This document shows positions 27,888-39,109 of a stretch of DNA of 64,000 nucleotides, piece by piece. Positions within the stretch are counted from its first letter, which is position 1, and every line of letters begins with the position of its first letter. The notes beneath the pieces are model-generated. The model did no database searches, was not told where the DNA came from, and was given only the letters and a program-made list of their open reading frames with translations. A program made the position numbers and the translations under genes. Origin of the DNA: Dolomedes plantarius (Eukaryota > Arthropoda > Arachnida > Araneae > Dolomedidae); contig OU015497.1 of assembly GCA_907164885.2 (NCBI GenBank), positions 69,020,429 through 69,084,428 on the forward strand, in the 5' to 3' direction.

Positions 27888-28085
27888 GTGACATATACCG
27901 AATAAACCAACACTCCGTTACGGTCAAAGAAGTTTATTAGAAGGATGCGATCACAATAATGAATTGCCCTCCGCCTGAGGGAAGTCTCTTATATACAACT
28001 TAAGAAATTTCTAGAAATAAGGTAAATTAACATAAACAGTAACTTTCTAGAAATTTTGAGAAAGATAACATAAGTTAGAATGAAA
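27888..28085 (-). repeat. Possible solo LTR
   Basis: On the minus strand a TATA box (GTATATAAGAG near 27995) is followed by a GC-richer stretch, an AATAAA-like signal (CTAATAAACTTC near 27930) and an end near TATGTCACA. That is the order expected of U3-R-U5. No partner LTR or coding region is present in the window, and the start is undefined. Confidence 0.35.
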
Positions 28086-28091
28086 GTAAAA

Positions 28092-28170
28092 CTAGAAGTT
28101 ACTGACTGGATTTGAACCGACGATCTGTAAATCAGCAGTCTATAGTGCCTTTACCATTTGGCAGTGCTAC
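28092..28170 (-). repeat. tRNA-like sequence (perfect B box)
   Basis: On the minus strand TGCCAAATGGTAAAGGC resembles a tRNA D-arm, and GGTTCAAATCC is a perfect B box about 45 bases later. Acceptor and T stems do not pair well, so this is not a functional tRNA. It could be the head of a SINE whose body is the LTR-like sequence at 27888-28085. Confidence 0.5.
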
Positions 28171-29380
28171 TACTTGCAGTCACTTCCGGAAACTGCATTT
28201 GTATTAAGCAATCATTAAATTATCCAGCGTTTTTGAAACACATTTATAGAGATCATTGTTTAATGCAAATTACAGAGCCTGTAACAGGGGACTGGGAAAC
28301 TCATAAACAATTCATGATGTTTCGAGGGCAAACTTGCAAACTTATTGTTTTAAATAGCTGCAAATATTTGTATGGAAACGTTTCAGATGTAAAAATTTAG
28401 GTGTTAAAATAAACAGGTCATTGAAAAGATACGATATGATCGAGACTCCATTGGTCAAAATATATCATGACACTTTAAGACTGATAACTGAGGCTAGGGA
28501 TCGGAAATTATAGAACGCGGAAGTGGGAAACAAATATAATTTCTAAAATATGCTATTATATTATGTTTAAACTAAGTTTATATCTATGTGAGTGTCATAT
28601 TTCCATGCATTCAGATCATGCGAGCTAGTTTGAACTACATCTTTTTAACATAAATTCATATTATATCCCTCTGTCTTGCATATTATAAAGCCGACTTACT
28701 GAGATTTACATCATGTTGAAGACATTTAATTCCATGTAATACGTAGAAATCAGTGATAGGCGATTGAAAATTAAAATGAAAATAATAGCTCTGTGCTATA
28801 CAACAAACAAACATGTAAATAAATCCATAGCAAAACTTCAAAATTTCATGTATGTACATTATGTATGGTAATTAAACATGGATGCATTTTGCAGGGAAAC
28901 ACAGCTGGGTAGAAGGATATTGTTAAACTAACAGCCTTGAAGTTACTCTCGTGAAAAAACCTGAGTATTTAAAGGATTTGAATAAAAACCAGAAGTACTT
29001 AACCCGCCAGTACACGGGTTGGATCTACGAGACAATTCCAAGATTGTTTGTTTACGTTTTTCAGAGAAGACAGCTGCTGCGTGCCTGAGATTTCCGGTAC
29101 CTTCCAATTCCTTTTTTGTCAGTTGGTACTGAAAGTGGGCAAGCAGAGGCTGTTCTAGATAGGGAGAAATCGGGTTCCTTTATATGCCGTAGGTCTGTGA
29201 GATCCATCCCGTGCAATCATCTAAGTATTTTTTTAAAAGGAATTTTTTTGAGATATGTGAATTTTTCTTTTGTTTCTTTAGTTCCAAATGAACTGTAATA
29301 CTTTTTTCCATCCCATTTCAACAGGTCGAAGAGGAAAGAAATTTTAGTCTTTCAAAATCCCCACGATCGCCAAATAGCCC
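28171..29380. other. AT-rich DNA without a recognised gene
   Basis: The stretch 29040-29380 may contain decayed N-terminal sequence of the piggyBac-like gene that follows, but I could not align it with confidence. Confidence 0.4.
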
Positions 29381-29390
29381 TTGCTATTGT

Positions 29391-30387
29391 ATGAGCGACT
29401 ATATGACTCTAGATGAAATGCTTCTCTCATTTCGAGGACGTTGCAATTTTAGAATGCACATTCCCTCAAAACCATGCAAATATGGTTTAAAAGTATTTGC
29501 GATAGCTGATTCTAAGACTTTCTACACTTATAACTTGGAAATCTATTGTGGGAATCAGCCTGAAGGACAATATCTTGGTATGAGTTTCAAGCAGAACGAT
29601 GTAGTTGAAAGATTGTGTTCTCCAGTATCTGGAAGTGCACGCAATTTAACTATAGACGATTGGTTTACTTCATATGATATTGTTAAAAAAAGAAACTTCA
29701 ACACAACATCACTATTGTTGGAACTATTAGGAAAAACAGAAAATAATTGCTGACAAGTTTTGTTACATCTGTAAAGCGTGAACCTTAGAGCAGAATCTTT
29801 GGAGTTCAAGAACATATGAGTTTAGTCTCTTATGTACCGAAAAAGGAATACAAAACAGTTGTTTTTGTGTCTTTATTGCACAGTGATGACAAAATTGATG
29901 AGAGCACAGGTGAACAGAAGGAGCCTGAAGTAATCACATTCTACTATTCGACTAAGGGCCGTGTGGACTGTGTTGATGAGTGGAAGCCTTTTACAATGTT
30001 GCTAGAAATACCAGACGCTGGACTAGAGTAATTTTTTATGCTTTGCTGAATATCACTGGTTTTAATTTGTTTTTATTTTTTTATAGAGAATAACACCAAT
30101 TCTCCGGAATCAAAAAAGAGAAGAAATTTTCTATAAAAATTTGTGTTCACTCTAACTGACGAACAGATTAAAGAAAAATGTGTCAGCAGATATCTCCCGA
30201 AACATATAAGGGATACTGCAAAAAGGTTAACTGGTATGAAGTGAAGACAGAAAATGTTGTAAATCAGCGAGTGCGGTGTGCTTACTGTAAGGACAGAAAG
30301 ACTCGGTACATCTGTTCCCAATACAGAGGGAATCTATGTTTAGAGCATTCATATTTTTTATGCCAAGAGTGCAGGCATGAGTTGTAA
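29391..30387 (+). pseudogene. piggyBac-like transposase, C-terminal half, broken
   Basis: Three successive open segments in three frames give one protein. The first (29391-29753) contains YMTLDEMLLSFRGRC and IPSKPCKYGLK, then LTIDDWFTSYD. The second (29816-30031) contains ITFYYSTKGRVDCVDEW. The third (30178-30387) is a Cys-rich end with CAYCKDRKTRYICSQ...CLEHSYFLCQEC. The Asp residues in LDEML, IDDW and GRVDCVD fit the three catalytic Asp positions of piggyBac transposases, and the C-terminal Cys/His cluster fits the family's zinc-binding tail. The N-terminal half is missing or unreadable, and at least two frameshifts and several stops follow. No TTAA-flanked terminal repeats were found. The copy cannot be active. 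Confidence 0.85.
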
Positions 30388-30644
30388 TTATTTTTTCCAT
30401 TTATTATTATGTAAGAAAAGTAATTAAGACAATTTTTTATTTTATGATTTTTTTTTGTAATTCTTGCTAGAATGTAGTGTAAGTAAAATATTTTATATGT
30501 TCTGTGAAAAAAAATGATAATAAACGTGAAATTTTATCTTTCGTATTTTTATTGCGTGATTAAATTCTGTGGGTGTCACATTGTAAACATTAAAATACTG
30601 GAAGAAAATTATGTATTATTATCCAAAGAACAGTAAGTATACTT

Positions 30645-31138
30645 ATAAGGTATACACAAGATTCGATTCACAAGAATCGAACTTTTGAGTGAATGAATTA
30701 AAGAAGGTGCTTGAGATATGTTAATTTCGGCATACGAGCTTAGTATAAATACCATGCAGCGTCATTAAGAAAAAAGGTTGTTAAAGGTTGAAAAAGGTTG
30801 TTAAAGTTGATACATAAGCGAGAGGGAGCTACGAGGGTATGCAGCTCGAGTGCTATCCTGCGCTAGTGCTTAGGGGGCCCAAAAGTTTACGTGGCAGTAC
30901 TGCTGGTTTGACTCTCTGCTGGTTTGTGAGTATTAGCAATGTGTATTTCTATTGAATGTTAATATATATATTCCGTACAAGTAGTACGTATGCTTATTGC
31001 TGTAAAAGCAAATTCTATATGTGCAACGAATTCAAAAAACATTGTTTCATGTATAAACTGTGCTTGTATGAAATTCATTTAGAGTGCCACATCAAATTAT
31101 ATACACCCAAGTCTGGGTAGAAGTGAACTATTTTCTCT
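30645..31138 (+). repeat. 5' LTR of the gag-only retrotransposon
   Basis: About 490 bp nearly identical to 33848-34350, from AAGGTATACACAAG to TGGGTAGAAGTGARCTATTT. It carries a TATA box (AGTATAAATACC near 30740) and direct repeats of AAGGTTGTTAAAG. The main differences are a small duplication here (CTCTGCTGGTTTG near 30905) and a TA-rich expansion in the 3' copy. Confidence 0.93.
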
Positions 31139-31142
31139 GAGC

Positions 31143-31160
31143 TGGCACCCGAAAGATTAT
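31143..31160 (+). promoter_or_regulatory. Primer binding site of the gag-only element
   Basis: TGGCACCCGAAAGATTA begins with TGG a few bases after the 5' LTR, the usual position and opening of a tRNA primer site. The tRNA was not identified. Confidence 0.6.
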
Positions 31161-31274
31161 ATATACCCTGGTTCTTATCGTTACATTTATATCGAACAAC
31201 ATAATTGAAGTTAAACTGTGTACTGTGTACTTATATTGATAAATTTGTTGCAAGTACTTATATACTATTTGAAA

Positions 31275-31895
31275 ATGAGTGTTGTAGAACAAAACCCTGC
31301 TGGAAATTTTCCTCGGGTAATTATGGTTCAGCAAATTGCGCCATTCGAAGCCACCTTCAATGGCGGCCCCTCAAGCCAATTCCTAAAGAAAATTGAGTAT
31401 TACTTTCAGCAACAATGCACCCCAGAGGGGGATAAACTTAAAATTGCTCTAGCCGCTTTAAGAGGTAGCGCATATCAGTGGTACACGTGTATGCAAAGCA
31501 GTAATCTGATTTTTGACTATTTGTCATTCAAGCAACAGTTTCTTAGCGTTTTTCCAAAGACCTTTAATCAAAGTCAAATAGAAGCGGAAATTTATTCGCT
31601 AAGGCAACGTGAAGGTCAGTCTCCGTTAGATTTTGCTATGGAAAAGATTTCCAAGTGTGAGGAATATGTAGAAGGGATGACGGAAGCGGTAATCTTAAAA
31701 ATAGTTATCCAAAGTTTGATGCCAAGTGTTCAAGATTTTTTAGATAATCAAAATGTTACAAGCAAGGTTACCCTCCTTCTATCTTTAGCTAAATATGACA
31801 ATAGGCATTTCTTCGCTACCCCTACCCTCACCCAAGTACGAGAAGTTTTATTCACACCCGCCAAAATTTTTCGCGAGTTTCAAACCAGCAGCTAA
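31275..31895 (+). pseudogene. Gag (capsid-like) protein of the gag-only LTR element
   Basis: The chosen start is the ATG at 31275 (MSVVEQNPAGNF); an ATG 57 bp upstream gives an unlikely hydrophobic leader. The frame runs 206 codons. It contains PFEATFNGGPSSQFLKKIEY, ALRGSAYQWYTC, FKQQFLSVFP and IYSLRQREGQSPLDFAMEK, a pattern typical of Ty3/gypsy-type capsid domains (helical core, QxEgQSplDFa block). The reading continues after a -1 shift near 31880 into a basic stretch (YRRRNNRSSRR), which suggests the original protein continued into the next frame. Gag would package the element RNA; no zinc knuckle is visible. Confidence 0.8.
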
Positions 31896-33357
31896 ACCAG
31901 TATCGCAGGCGAAATAATAGAAGCTCACGGCGTTACAATGAAATTAGTGCACTTAAAGCAAATAATATGCAAGCACCTTACGTGCACTGGCAAGTTGATA
32001 TGGTTCAACCTGTTAATACTGTGTGGTCAAATGTATAAACTTGTCCGAGCAGTAATCATTATTTTGAGAATAGTGAAAGTCGGGGTATTTTTGTGGCTTA
32101 TAATGAAAGTGAGTCTAGTTATAATAATGAGGTAATTCCACTGCAAATTTCTGAAAATAGTGCCGATATTAATGCTAGTGGTTTAGAAAATAAATCATCT
32201 GATACTTCTATTAATGTTATACCTGATATTTTAGATGATATTCACACATCTGTTAATGAAGGAAATTTAGTAGATGAAGAAATATGCGTTACGGAAGTCA
32301 GTGAATACTTTTTAGTTGACGACAATAAAAATTCTTTAAACGATAGTAGGAACTCGCTAGTTAATGATGATATTATTTCAAGTTTCCATCCGAATGAGGA
32401 TGCTGTAGGCCAGGTTGATAATATGATTTTAAATAAAGTACATGAAAACCAGACTGAGAATCAGGATGAAAATCTGACACAGAGTTATACTGTAAGTAGT
32501 TTAGCTGATGCTTCGGAAGTTATAGACGTAGTTTGCATTAAAACGCACGAGTACAAAAAGCTTAATTTTCCTAAAACTGAAGCAGTATTAAAGAATTTAA
32601 ATGATAACGATTCTGATGTCGCAAGTTTCAAAGATACTTTTTCGTCAAAAGAGGATAAAACTAAAGTTAAGGGGGATAAAAAACGTGAAAAAATGCCTTC
32701 AGGTTGCAGCAATAAAATTTCTAATACTGAAGTAATTAAGGCGGTAAACAAGAAGTCGTATAAGCACCAATACCAAAAACAGAGTCAGGTTGTTGAAAAA
32801 CAAGAAACAAGCGGCGAACTAAATTGTAAACGCATCATATATGGCGAGATAAAGCCAGTAACTGAACACATAGGTGCGGTGAATAAGTTTAAAAAATAGA
32901 ATCTGCACTAAAATCTAATACCGATGCAAGCAAAAGTACGAAGAAAAGTAAAGCGTGCACTACAAAACCTCCATCAAAGGATGAACGTGGCACACATAAG
33001 GTACACAAGGTTATCAAAAGGAAGAATTTCAGTTTTAAAGCTCCTTTGCATAAGTGCAAGAAACGCAAGATATCAGCCGCCCAGCAAGGTTGGCCTCCTC
33101 CCAAGAGACCTCCTGTCCATCGTCAAGCCGGACCAGCGCTTCAGGACCAACGCCTTGCTGCACGAAGGATACCCACACGGTCAACGAATCCCTTTACTAG
33201 GACTGCGACCGCCAAGAGAGGTTCCACGGAATGGACAGACTGGTGTAGGGAAGTTGACGCTTTCATGAACTTGTATCAATTCTCTTATTCTAAGTCCCAC
33301 CCTTTAATAAAACCGAACCAAATTGGTTTGAAGTTCCCCATTGTATATAATGTGTAA
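31890..33357 (+). pseudogene. Long acidic-then-basic C-terminal extension of the gag-only element, no pol
   Basis: From about 31890 the frame reads through a basic linker, one TAA (near 32036), then an open stretch (32093-32899) very rich in Asp, Glu, Asn and Ser. A -1 shift at an A-run at 32889-32896 joins it to a basic, Pro-rich end (KKSKACTTKPPSKDERG, later KCKKRKISAAQQGWPPPKRP) finishing with EWTDWCREVDAFMNLYQF at 33357. I recognise no protease, RT, RNase H or integrase motif anywhere between the LTRs. The function is unknown: it could be part of an extended Gag, an accessory protein, or captured sequence. Confidence 0.6.
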
Positions 33358-33819
33358 ACATTTTGAGAGGAAGGGGTGAGCCACTGAAAAAAAAAACGGC
33401 ATACTGCTGTTTTATAAATTTTTGAAGGGGACATGTAGGGAATAGAAAAAAATACATATTGCATAATATAATAATTAACTAACTAACATACTAACTTCAC
33501 AAAACATAACACATGTGCATTATGAATTGGGGAAGAGTAGCTACAAACGGTCAAGAAATGTCATGCTGTGCAATTGTGTTGACACTTTTAACTAAAATTG
33601 ATATTTTAGGGCGCAGTTGTCCAGCCCAATATCCACAACTCTGCAAATACACTGTTTCATGGTGTCACCTGGACCCTTCGGGGTTAGTTTTGTAAAATGG
33701 AAGTGGCGTTTTTCCCCCACACAACATGTGGAAGGTTTTTTTGGCTTTGCCACCCATTATGTAAATTCAGAACAGCACGCGTTTTCAATTAGTTAACTGA
33801 AGCCATTCAGACCTCAGTT

Positions 33820-33847
33820 ACCTAATTTTTTTTCGAGGGAGGCCAGT
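33820..33847 (+). promoter_or_regulatory. Polypurine tract of the gag-only element
   Basis: CGAGGGAGG lies a few bases before the TGTAAGG that opens the 3' LTR, the position expected for plus-strand priming. Confidence 0.55.
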
Positions 33848-34350
33848 GTAAGGTATACACAAGATTCGATTCAGAAGAATCGAACTTTTGTGTGAATGAA
33901 TTAAAGAAGGTGCTGGAGATATGCTAATTTCGGCATATGCGCTTAGTATAAATACCATGCAGCGTCATTAAGAAAAAAGGTTGTTAAAGGTTGAAAAATG
34001 TTGTTAAAGTTGATAGATAAGCGAGAGGGAGCTACGAGGGTATGCATCTTGAGTGCTATCCTGCGCTAGTGCTTAGGGGGCCCAAAAGTTTACGTGGCAG
34101 TACTGCTGGTTTGTGAGTATTAGCAATGTGTATTTCTATTGAATAATATATATTAATATATATATTACTTTGTTAATATATATATTCCGTACAAGTAGTA
34201 AGTATGCTTATTGCTGTAAAAGCAAATTCTATATCTGCAACGAATTAAATAAGCATTGTTTCATGTATAAACTGTGTTTGTATGAAATTCATTTAGAGTG
34301 CCACTTCAAATTATATACACCCAAGTCTGGGTAGAAGTGAGCTATTTTCT
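33848..34350 (+). repeat. 3' LTR of the gag-only retrotransposon
   Basis: Second copy of the LTR at 30645, beginning TGTAAGGTATACACAAG. It differs by point changes and a TA-rich insertion near 34145-34175. The limits at the far end are approximate; ATACT may be the target duplication (before 30645 and near 34351). Confidence 0.93.
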
Positions 34351-34548
34351 CTATATACTGTATTGGGTATGTGAGACCCAACCCCTTCATTTATGGAAGT
34401 TTTCCCTACCCGTGTACTGGTGGGATAAATTCATGATTCTATGCTATATTTCTTTAATTATTTTTTCATGTCAAAGGATTTATCGCGGAAGAAATTATGC
34501 CTTTACTTGCATAAAATTGTAATTGCTGTATTCATAATATTTTACATA

Positions 34549-35960
34549 CACTCATGGACAAAAAAATTAGCGCACCAAGAAGGAGTCGTCAAACTGAAAC
34601 GAAATTTTACATACGTAATGACTACTTTGATATAAGCAAATGATAAGAAAATCAAAGAAAAAGAATAATTTATTTCAGAGAAAAAGGCAAAAGAACGGAG
34701 GAGTTAATACTCCGTTGGACCCCCTCTAGCGCGAATGTACGATGCGATACGATCGGGCATTGAGTCATACAAGTTCTGTATGATGTCTTGAGACATTTCG
34801 TCCCATATTTGCTGCAACCTTGCCTCTAGTTCATTCAAACTCAAGGGATGCCCAACTCGTCGTCCCAAATGATCCCGGATATGCTCGATTGGAGACAAAT
34901 CTGGGGATCAGGCAGGCCAAGGAAGGGTAGTAACAATGCGGAGACAGTCTTGCGACACCCTTGCCATATGAGGCCGAGCATTGTTTTGTTGAAAAATGGC
35001 TCCTGGGAGCCGTTGCATGAGTGGCAACACATGTGGTTGCAGGATTTCATGAACATACCGCTGGGCTGTCATGGTGCCACGGATCAATACTAGGGGTGAC
35101 CGTGTATTGTAGGCAATGACACCCCATACCATCACACCAGCTGTGGGAGCGATGTGTCGCTGTACAGCAAAGGCAGGATTGAAGCGTTCACCACGGGCTA
35201 TCCACATACGAACACGATTGTCATCACTGCCGAGATTGAATCTGGATTCGTCGCTAAAGAAGACCTGGTTCCATTCCGCTGCAGTCCAGTTTCCTCGTGC
35301 GCGGCAAAACTCCAAACGGAGGCGTCGATGGGTGGGCGTCAAGGGCAGCACACATAATGGGCGCCGCGATACCAACTGTCCTTCAGCCAGGCGCCTTCGT
35401 ATGGTTCGAGAAGACACAGAGGCCCCTAGTGAAGGTGCTTTCTGTGCCTGGATGGCGGCCGATGAAGCAGTTGGCTGTACGCGTGCATTTCTTACGATGT
35501 GGTGGTCTTCTCGACGACTGGTCTATCGAGGGCGTCCTGAGCCTGGTCTTCGTGTACATGACATCTCTCGGGTCCACTGGTCCCAACACCTCCTCACAAC
35601 ACAATCAGAGTGGCCTAATTGACGAGCTACTCGCCTATCTGACCACCCAGCTTCCATCATCCTGACGATTCTCCCCCTCTCAAACTGCGACTACTGCTTA
35701 TATTGTCTTCGAACACGGCGTAATGGCATGTCTATCTCAGCTCTTCCTTTGTAAATGATTCAGCACACTCAAACAATATTTGGTTACCTGTTTTATACTC
35801 CACAGAGTACGATGTTCAACGCCCTCTACCGGCTATACGTAATGCGCAATCACGCTGCATTTCTAATCATTTGCATATCTCCCCGACATGTACCTTCATT
35901 GCAAGTTTCGTTACGATCCCACAATTATTTCTTGGTGCGCTAATTTTTTGTCCATCAGTG
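34549..35960 (-). mobile_element. Tc1-like transposon, full length with both inverted ends
   Basis: Left end CACTCATGGACAAAAAAATT and right end (inverted) CACTGATGGACAAAAAATTA are flanked by TA on both sides, and the ends match for about 30 bp, including AGCGCACCAAGAA. The 1,412-bp length and single transposase frame are typical of Tc1/mariner elements. Confidence 0.95.
34704..35729 (-). pseudogene. Tc1-like transposase with three in-frame stops
   Basis: A single uninterrupted frame of 342 codons from ATG at 35729 to the stop at 34704, spoiled only by TAG at 35693-35691, TAG at 35525-35523 and TGA at 34910-34908, with no frameshift. The N-terminal part carries the helix-turn-helix (FERGRIVRMMEAGWSDRRVA, then SGRPR). 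Catalytic motifs follow: FFSDESRF (first Asp kept), FQQNNARPH (the second Asp is Asn here) and SPDLSPIEH (Glu kept). By my count 32 residues lie between the second and third catalytic positions. The Asp-to-Asn change alone would disable cleavage in a DDE enzyme. The absence of indels indicates a fairly young copy. Confidence 0.93.
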
Positions 35961-35962
35961 TA

Positions 35963-36679
35963 TTACAATGAGGTTTTTTATTTAATAATTTCTAAAAACA
36001 ACACTTCAGTTTTTAATAAAGGGATACAATGATTATAAAAAGCAAGTATTAAAAGTTATGATAGAATAAACCACCGAGATAAGATAAGGTAAGTTGTGAT
36101 AAAACCTCTTTGCAAAAAAATTAAATCATAATTACTTTAGAATATATGAAATTTCTTAGTTGATTTTTCTCTAAATATTCATTATATTTGACAGTTTTTA
36201 CTGCGAAATTCGCAAGATCTCAAATGCAATTAATACAATATTCCCGTGGTTTGATTGTGTAGTCATATGCTACACAATGTATCGTGTATCTCTAAATTAT
36301 TAATATAATGTATAAGATATAAATATCGCAAGAACAAAGTTCGGTACATGGTATCGCAGATGAAGGCATAGTTTTAAATGTTGAAATTTATTTTATTGAA
36401 TATCAAACCTATATCTAAGTATTTAAAAAATATTTAACCAAAATATACATTTCTGACCAAATTGTGAAGCAATTAAACCTTATTAAACCCTGAGATTACG
36501 TTTAGCATTGATCTGCAGAGACACTCGACATCTTAGGAAGGACGTCTTTCAGCGTTGGGATAGAACTACTGGACCGCATTTCCACATAAGCGTTTTACAT
36601 ATATATACGCACCTATTACATTAATTTATTACCAGTCTAATGCATTCTCGATACATTAGATTGGCAATGAATTTGTGTT
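35963..36679. other. AT-rich DNA without a recognised gene
   Basis: I see nothing supported here. Confidence 0.5.
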
Positions 36680-38490
36680 CGTTGCAAATATATACATACA
36701 GATATTAATCATTGGTGCTCTCATATACATAAAACTGTAAGATTATACAGTCAAATAAAAAAGTATTCAAAGCACTTAGATATGCGAAGATATGTATTTT
36801 GACATATACGATCTATTCATAATTTATTTTTGAAAAACTGAGAGCTTTGTTTAACATTACACAAATATTAATCATATATGCACTCATATACACAAGGTTA
36901 AGAGCATACAAGCAAATAAACAAATAAACGCTTTCAAAACACTTAAGTACCGAGGTATGTGAAGGTCTTTTTTCGACACGGATGTTTTATTTTTGATTTA
37001 GTTTTCATAAGTTGAGATCTGTGTTTCACATTACTTATAGAAATATAATTCATATATACAATCATATATACATGCATTTGTAAGATTATACAATCAAATA
37101 AACAATAGTTTTCAAAGCACTTAAATACTAAGATATGCGAAGGTTTCTAGTATTTCGACACGTATGCTCTAATTTTGATTTTTTTTTGATGAACTTAGCG
37201 CTATGTTTAACACTACACATAGAAATATTTATCATATGTGCACTAATATAGGGTAGACCGGGGCATGTTGGCCATAGGGGAACGTTGGCCCATCTGCGAT
37301 ATTTTTTGAACTATCCGGTAGATTGCGTTACTAGCTAAGCGACATGTGTCTTAGTACGTTTTCTTTCACTCATAACAATGTCAGTAGCGAAGAATCAATC
37401 AAACGAAAGCCACTTCAAATTTTCACTGATGTGAGTTTTTTTTTTTTACTTATAAATAATCGTTTCTGATTTGTTTCTAAATTAAAGTTTCACTTAGGTG
37501 AATAGCAATCTAAAATATTTTTGTTCAGAGCTAATTTTCTATCTACTGATTTGAAAAGTATTAACAGAATATTTGATGCAACGATCAAATGCCAAAATGG
37601 GGCAAGTTGGCCCATTTAATCCATGGCATGTTGGTCTTATGGCTCAAGATGCCCCGCAGTCTAAGAGTTTGTTATTTACATTCATAAGCCTATAAAAGTC
37701 AATAAAATTGTCAATAAATCAGGAAAAGACTGGATTCAATGCACCAGGTGCAATCGTTGGGAACATGAATCATGTGTCACTGTGGACACGATATTTTATG
37801 TTTGCATTCATTGTGACGAGTAGAAAGATCGATGAAGGCAGTAGTTAAGTTGGACAAAATTTATTTTCTTATCCTTTGTGTCTTTTATATATCATATTAA
37901 AATTATATTTGGTATTTTATGTGTTTTTTCATTTCAGTTAGTAATTCGAAAATGAAATTAACTTAGAGGGCCAACCTGTTCTGTTCGATGGGGCATGTTG
38001 GCCCAGTGACTTGATGTTCTGCTGAACTTCATATAAAAACTATTAATGAATATTTTTCAAATTTTCTCATACGTGGTTATATTACAAGATATGCTGATTG
38101 TACAATTTAAAAAAATTAAAACTTTTAAAAAATTATTTTTTTTTTAAATTGAAGAAAAAATGGGCCAACAAACCCTGGTCTACCCTACATATGCATCTGT
38201 AAGTCTATACACAATAAAATAAAAAAAAATACATTTTTAAAAGCATTTGAGGGTTTTTATTTCACATATATGTTCTATTTTTGAGTTAGTTTTGATGAAT
38301 AAGAGTTCTGTTTCAAATTACACATACATGTTTAACTATACGTACACTCACATACACATGCATCTTTGGAGTATACAATCAAAGAAACACTCTGAATTTT
38401 TAAAAGCACATGCAAAGGTTTTCATTCCGACATATATGCTCTATTTTTGATATTTTTTTTGATGAATTGAGAGCTCTGTTTAACATGATA
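36680..38490 (+). repeat. Degenerate tandem repeat, unit ~175 bp, interrupted by a transposon
   Basis: A unit containing AATATT-ATCATATRTGCACTCATATA, then TAAGATTATACAATCAAATAAA, AAAGCACTTAAATA, GATATGCGAAGG, TTCGACA and GAGCTCTGTTTAACATTACACA recurs about five times, with starts near 36690, 36862, 37036, 37217 and (after a 935-bp transposon) 38322. Subtracting the transposon keeps the spacing at about 168-181 bp. The copies are strongly diverged. Confidence 0.82.
37251..38185 (+). mobile_element. Pogo-like transposon remnant with inverted ends and a PHD-type zinc finger fragment
   Basis: Left end GGGTAGACCGGGGCATGTTG and right end (inverted) GGGTAGACCAGGGTTTGTTG are flanked by TA (37249-37250 and 38186-38187). 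The word TTGGCC recurs through both halves. The only coding trace is near 37720-37820: KDWIQCTRCNRWEHESC followed by FYVCIHC, a CxxC...WxHxxC...CxxC pattern as in PHD-type fingers at the C-terminus of many insect pogo-like transposases. The catalytic domain is absent, so it is an internally deleted, non-autonomous copy. Confidence 0.82.
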
Positions 38491-39109
38491 AGTGAAAGAG
38501 TAAAGATTTTCTGTCAGCGTTGCTTCGGAGGCTCATTACTACGCATTACTAACAAATTCTTTTAGAGCCTTCTAGAAAAAAATACCCCGTTTTAGGAAAA
38601 ATATCGATAATTCGATAGAAAGAGTTTCATCTTAAAATGGAAGCTCTCAGGTCATTTATCAATGTAAATGCTGAACTTTTTTTCTATCATAATTTATCTT
38701 GCAACTAGTCCTTAGGCTATTGAAAATAACCTTACGTACAAGATACTGTAATAACTTTAACAAGCTGGTGTGAAGTGTTGGGAGGTGATGCAGTGCGGAT
38801 ACGACGTCAAAAGATCGAAGTTTACTTCGTTTTCTTGCAGTTTCGAGTTTTTTTTATGTTTGTATGTTTCGGGAAAAATTTCAGATAGCAGATGTTTCTG
38901 TAAGATTTATATATTCTTGGTGACAAATTTTATACGTTAAATTTTCAAAACATACCTTTAAATAATGTTTTTAAAGTTTGCGTATTGTATTTTTCTATAT
39001 TTTAAGGATTTATATATTTATTTGAACAGAATTTAACTTCTCAGATATTTTAATATATTGTATATTTGAATAGTATATTTCTATTGACATTTTTGTATCA
39101 TTTAAATAT
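38491..39109. other. AT-rich DNA without a recognised gene
   Basis: I see nothing supported here. Confidence 0.5.

Noticed and set aside
35116..35622. Open frames on the plus strand opposite the Tc1-like transposase
   Set aside because: They mirror the real minus-strand gene in antisense; the minus strand carries all the transposase motifs.
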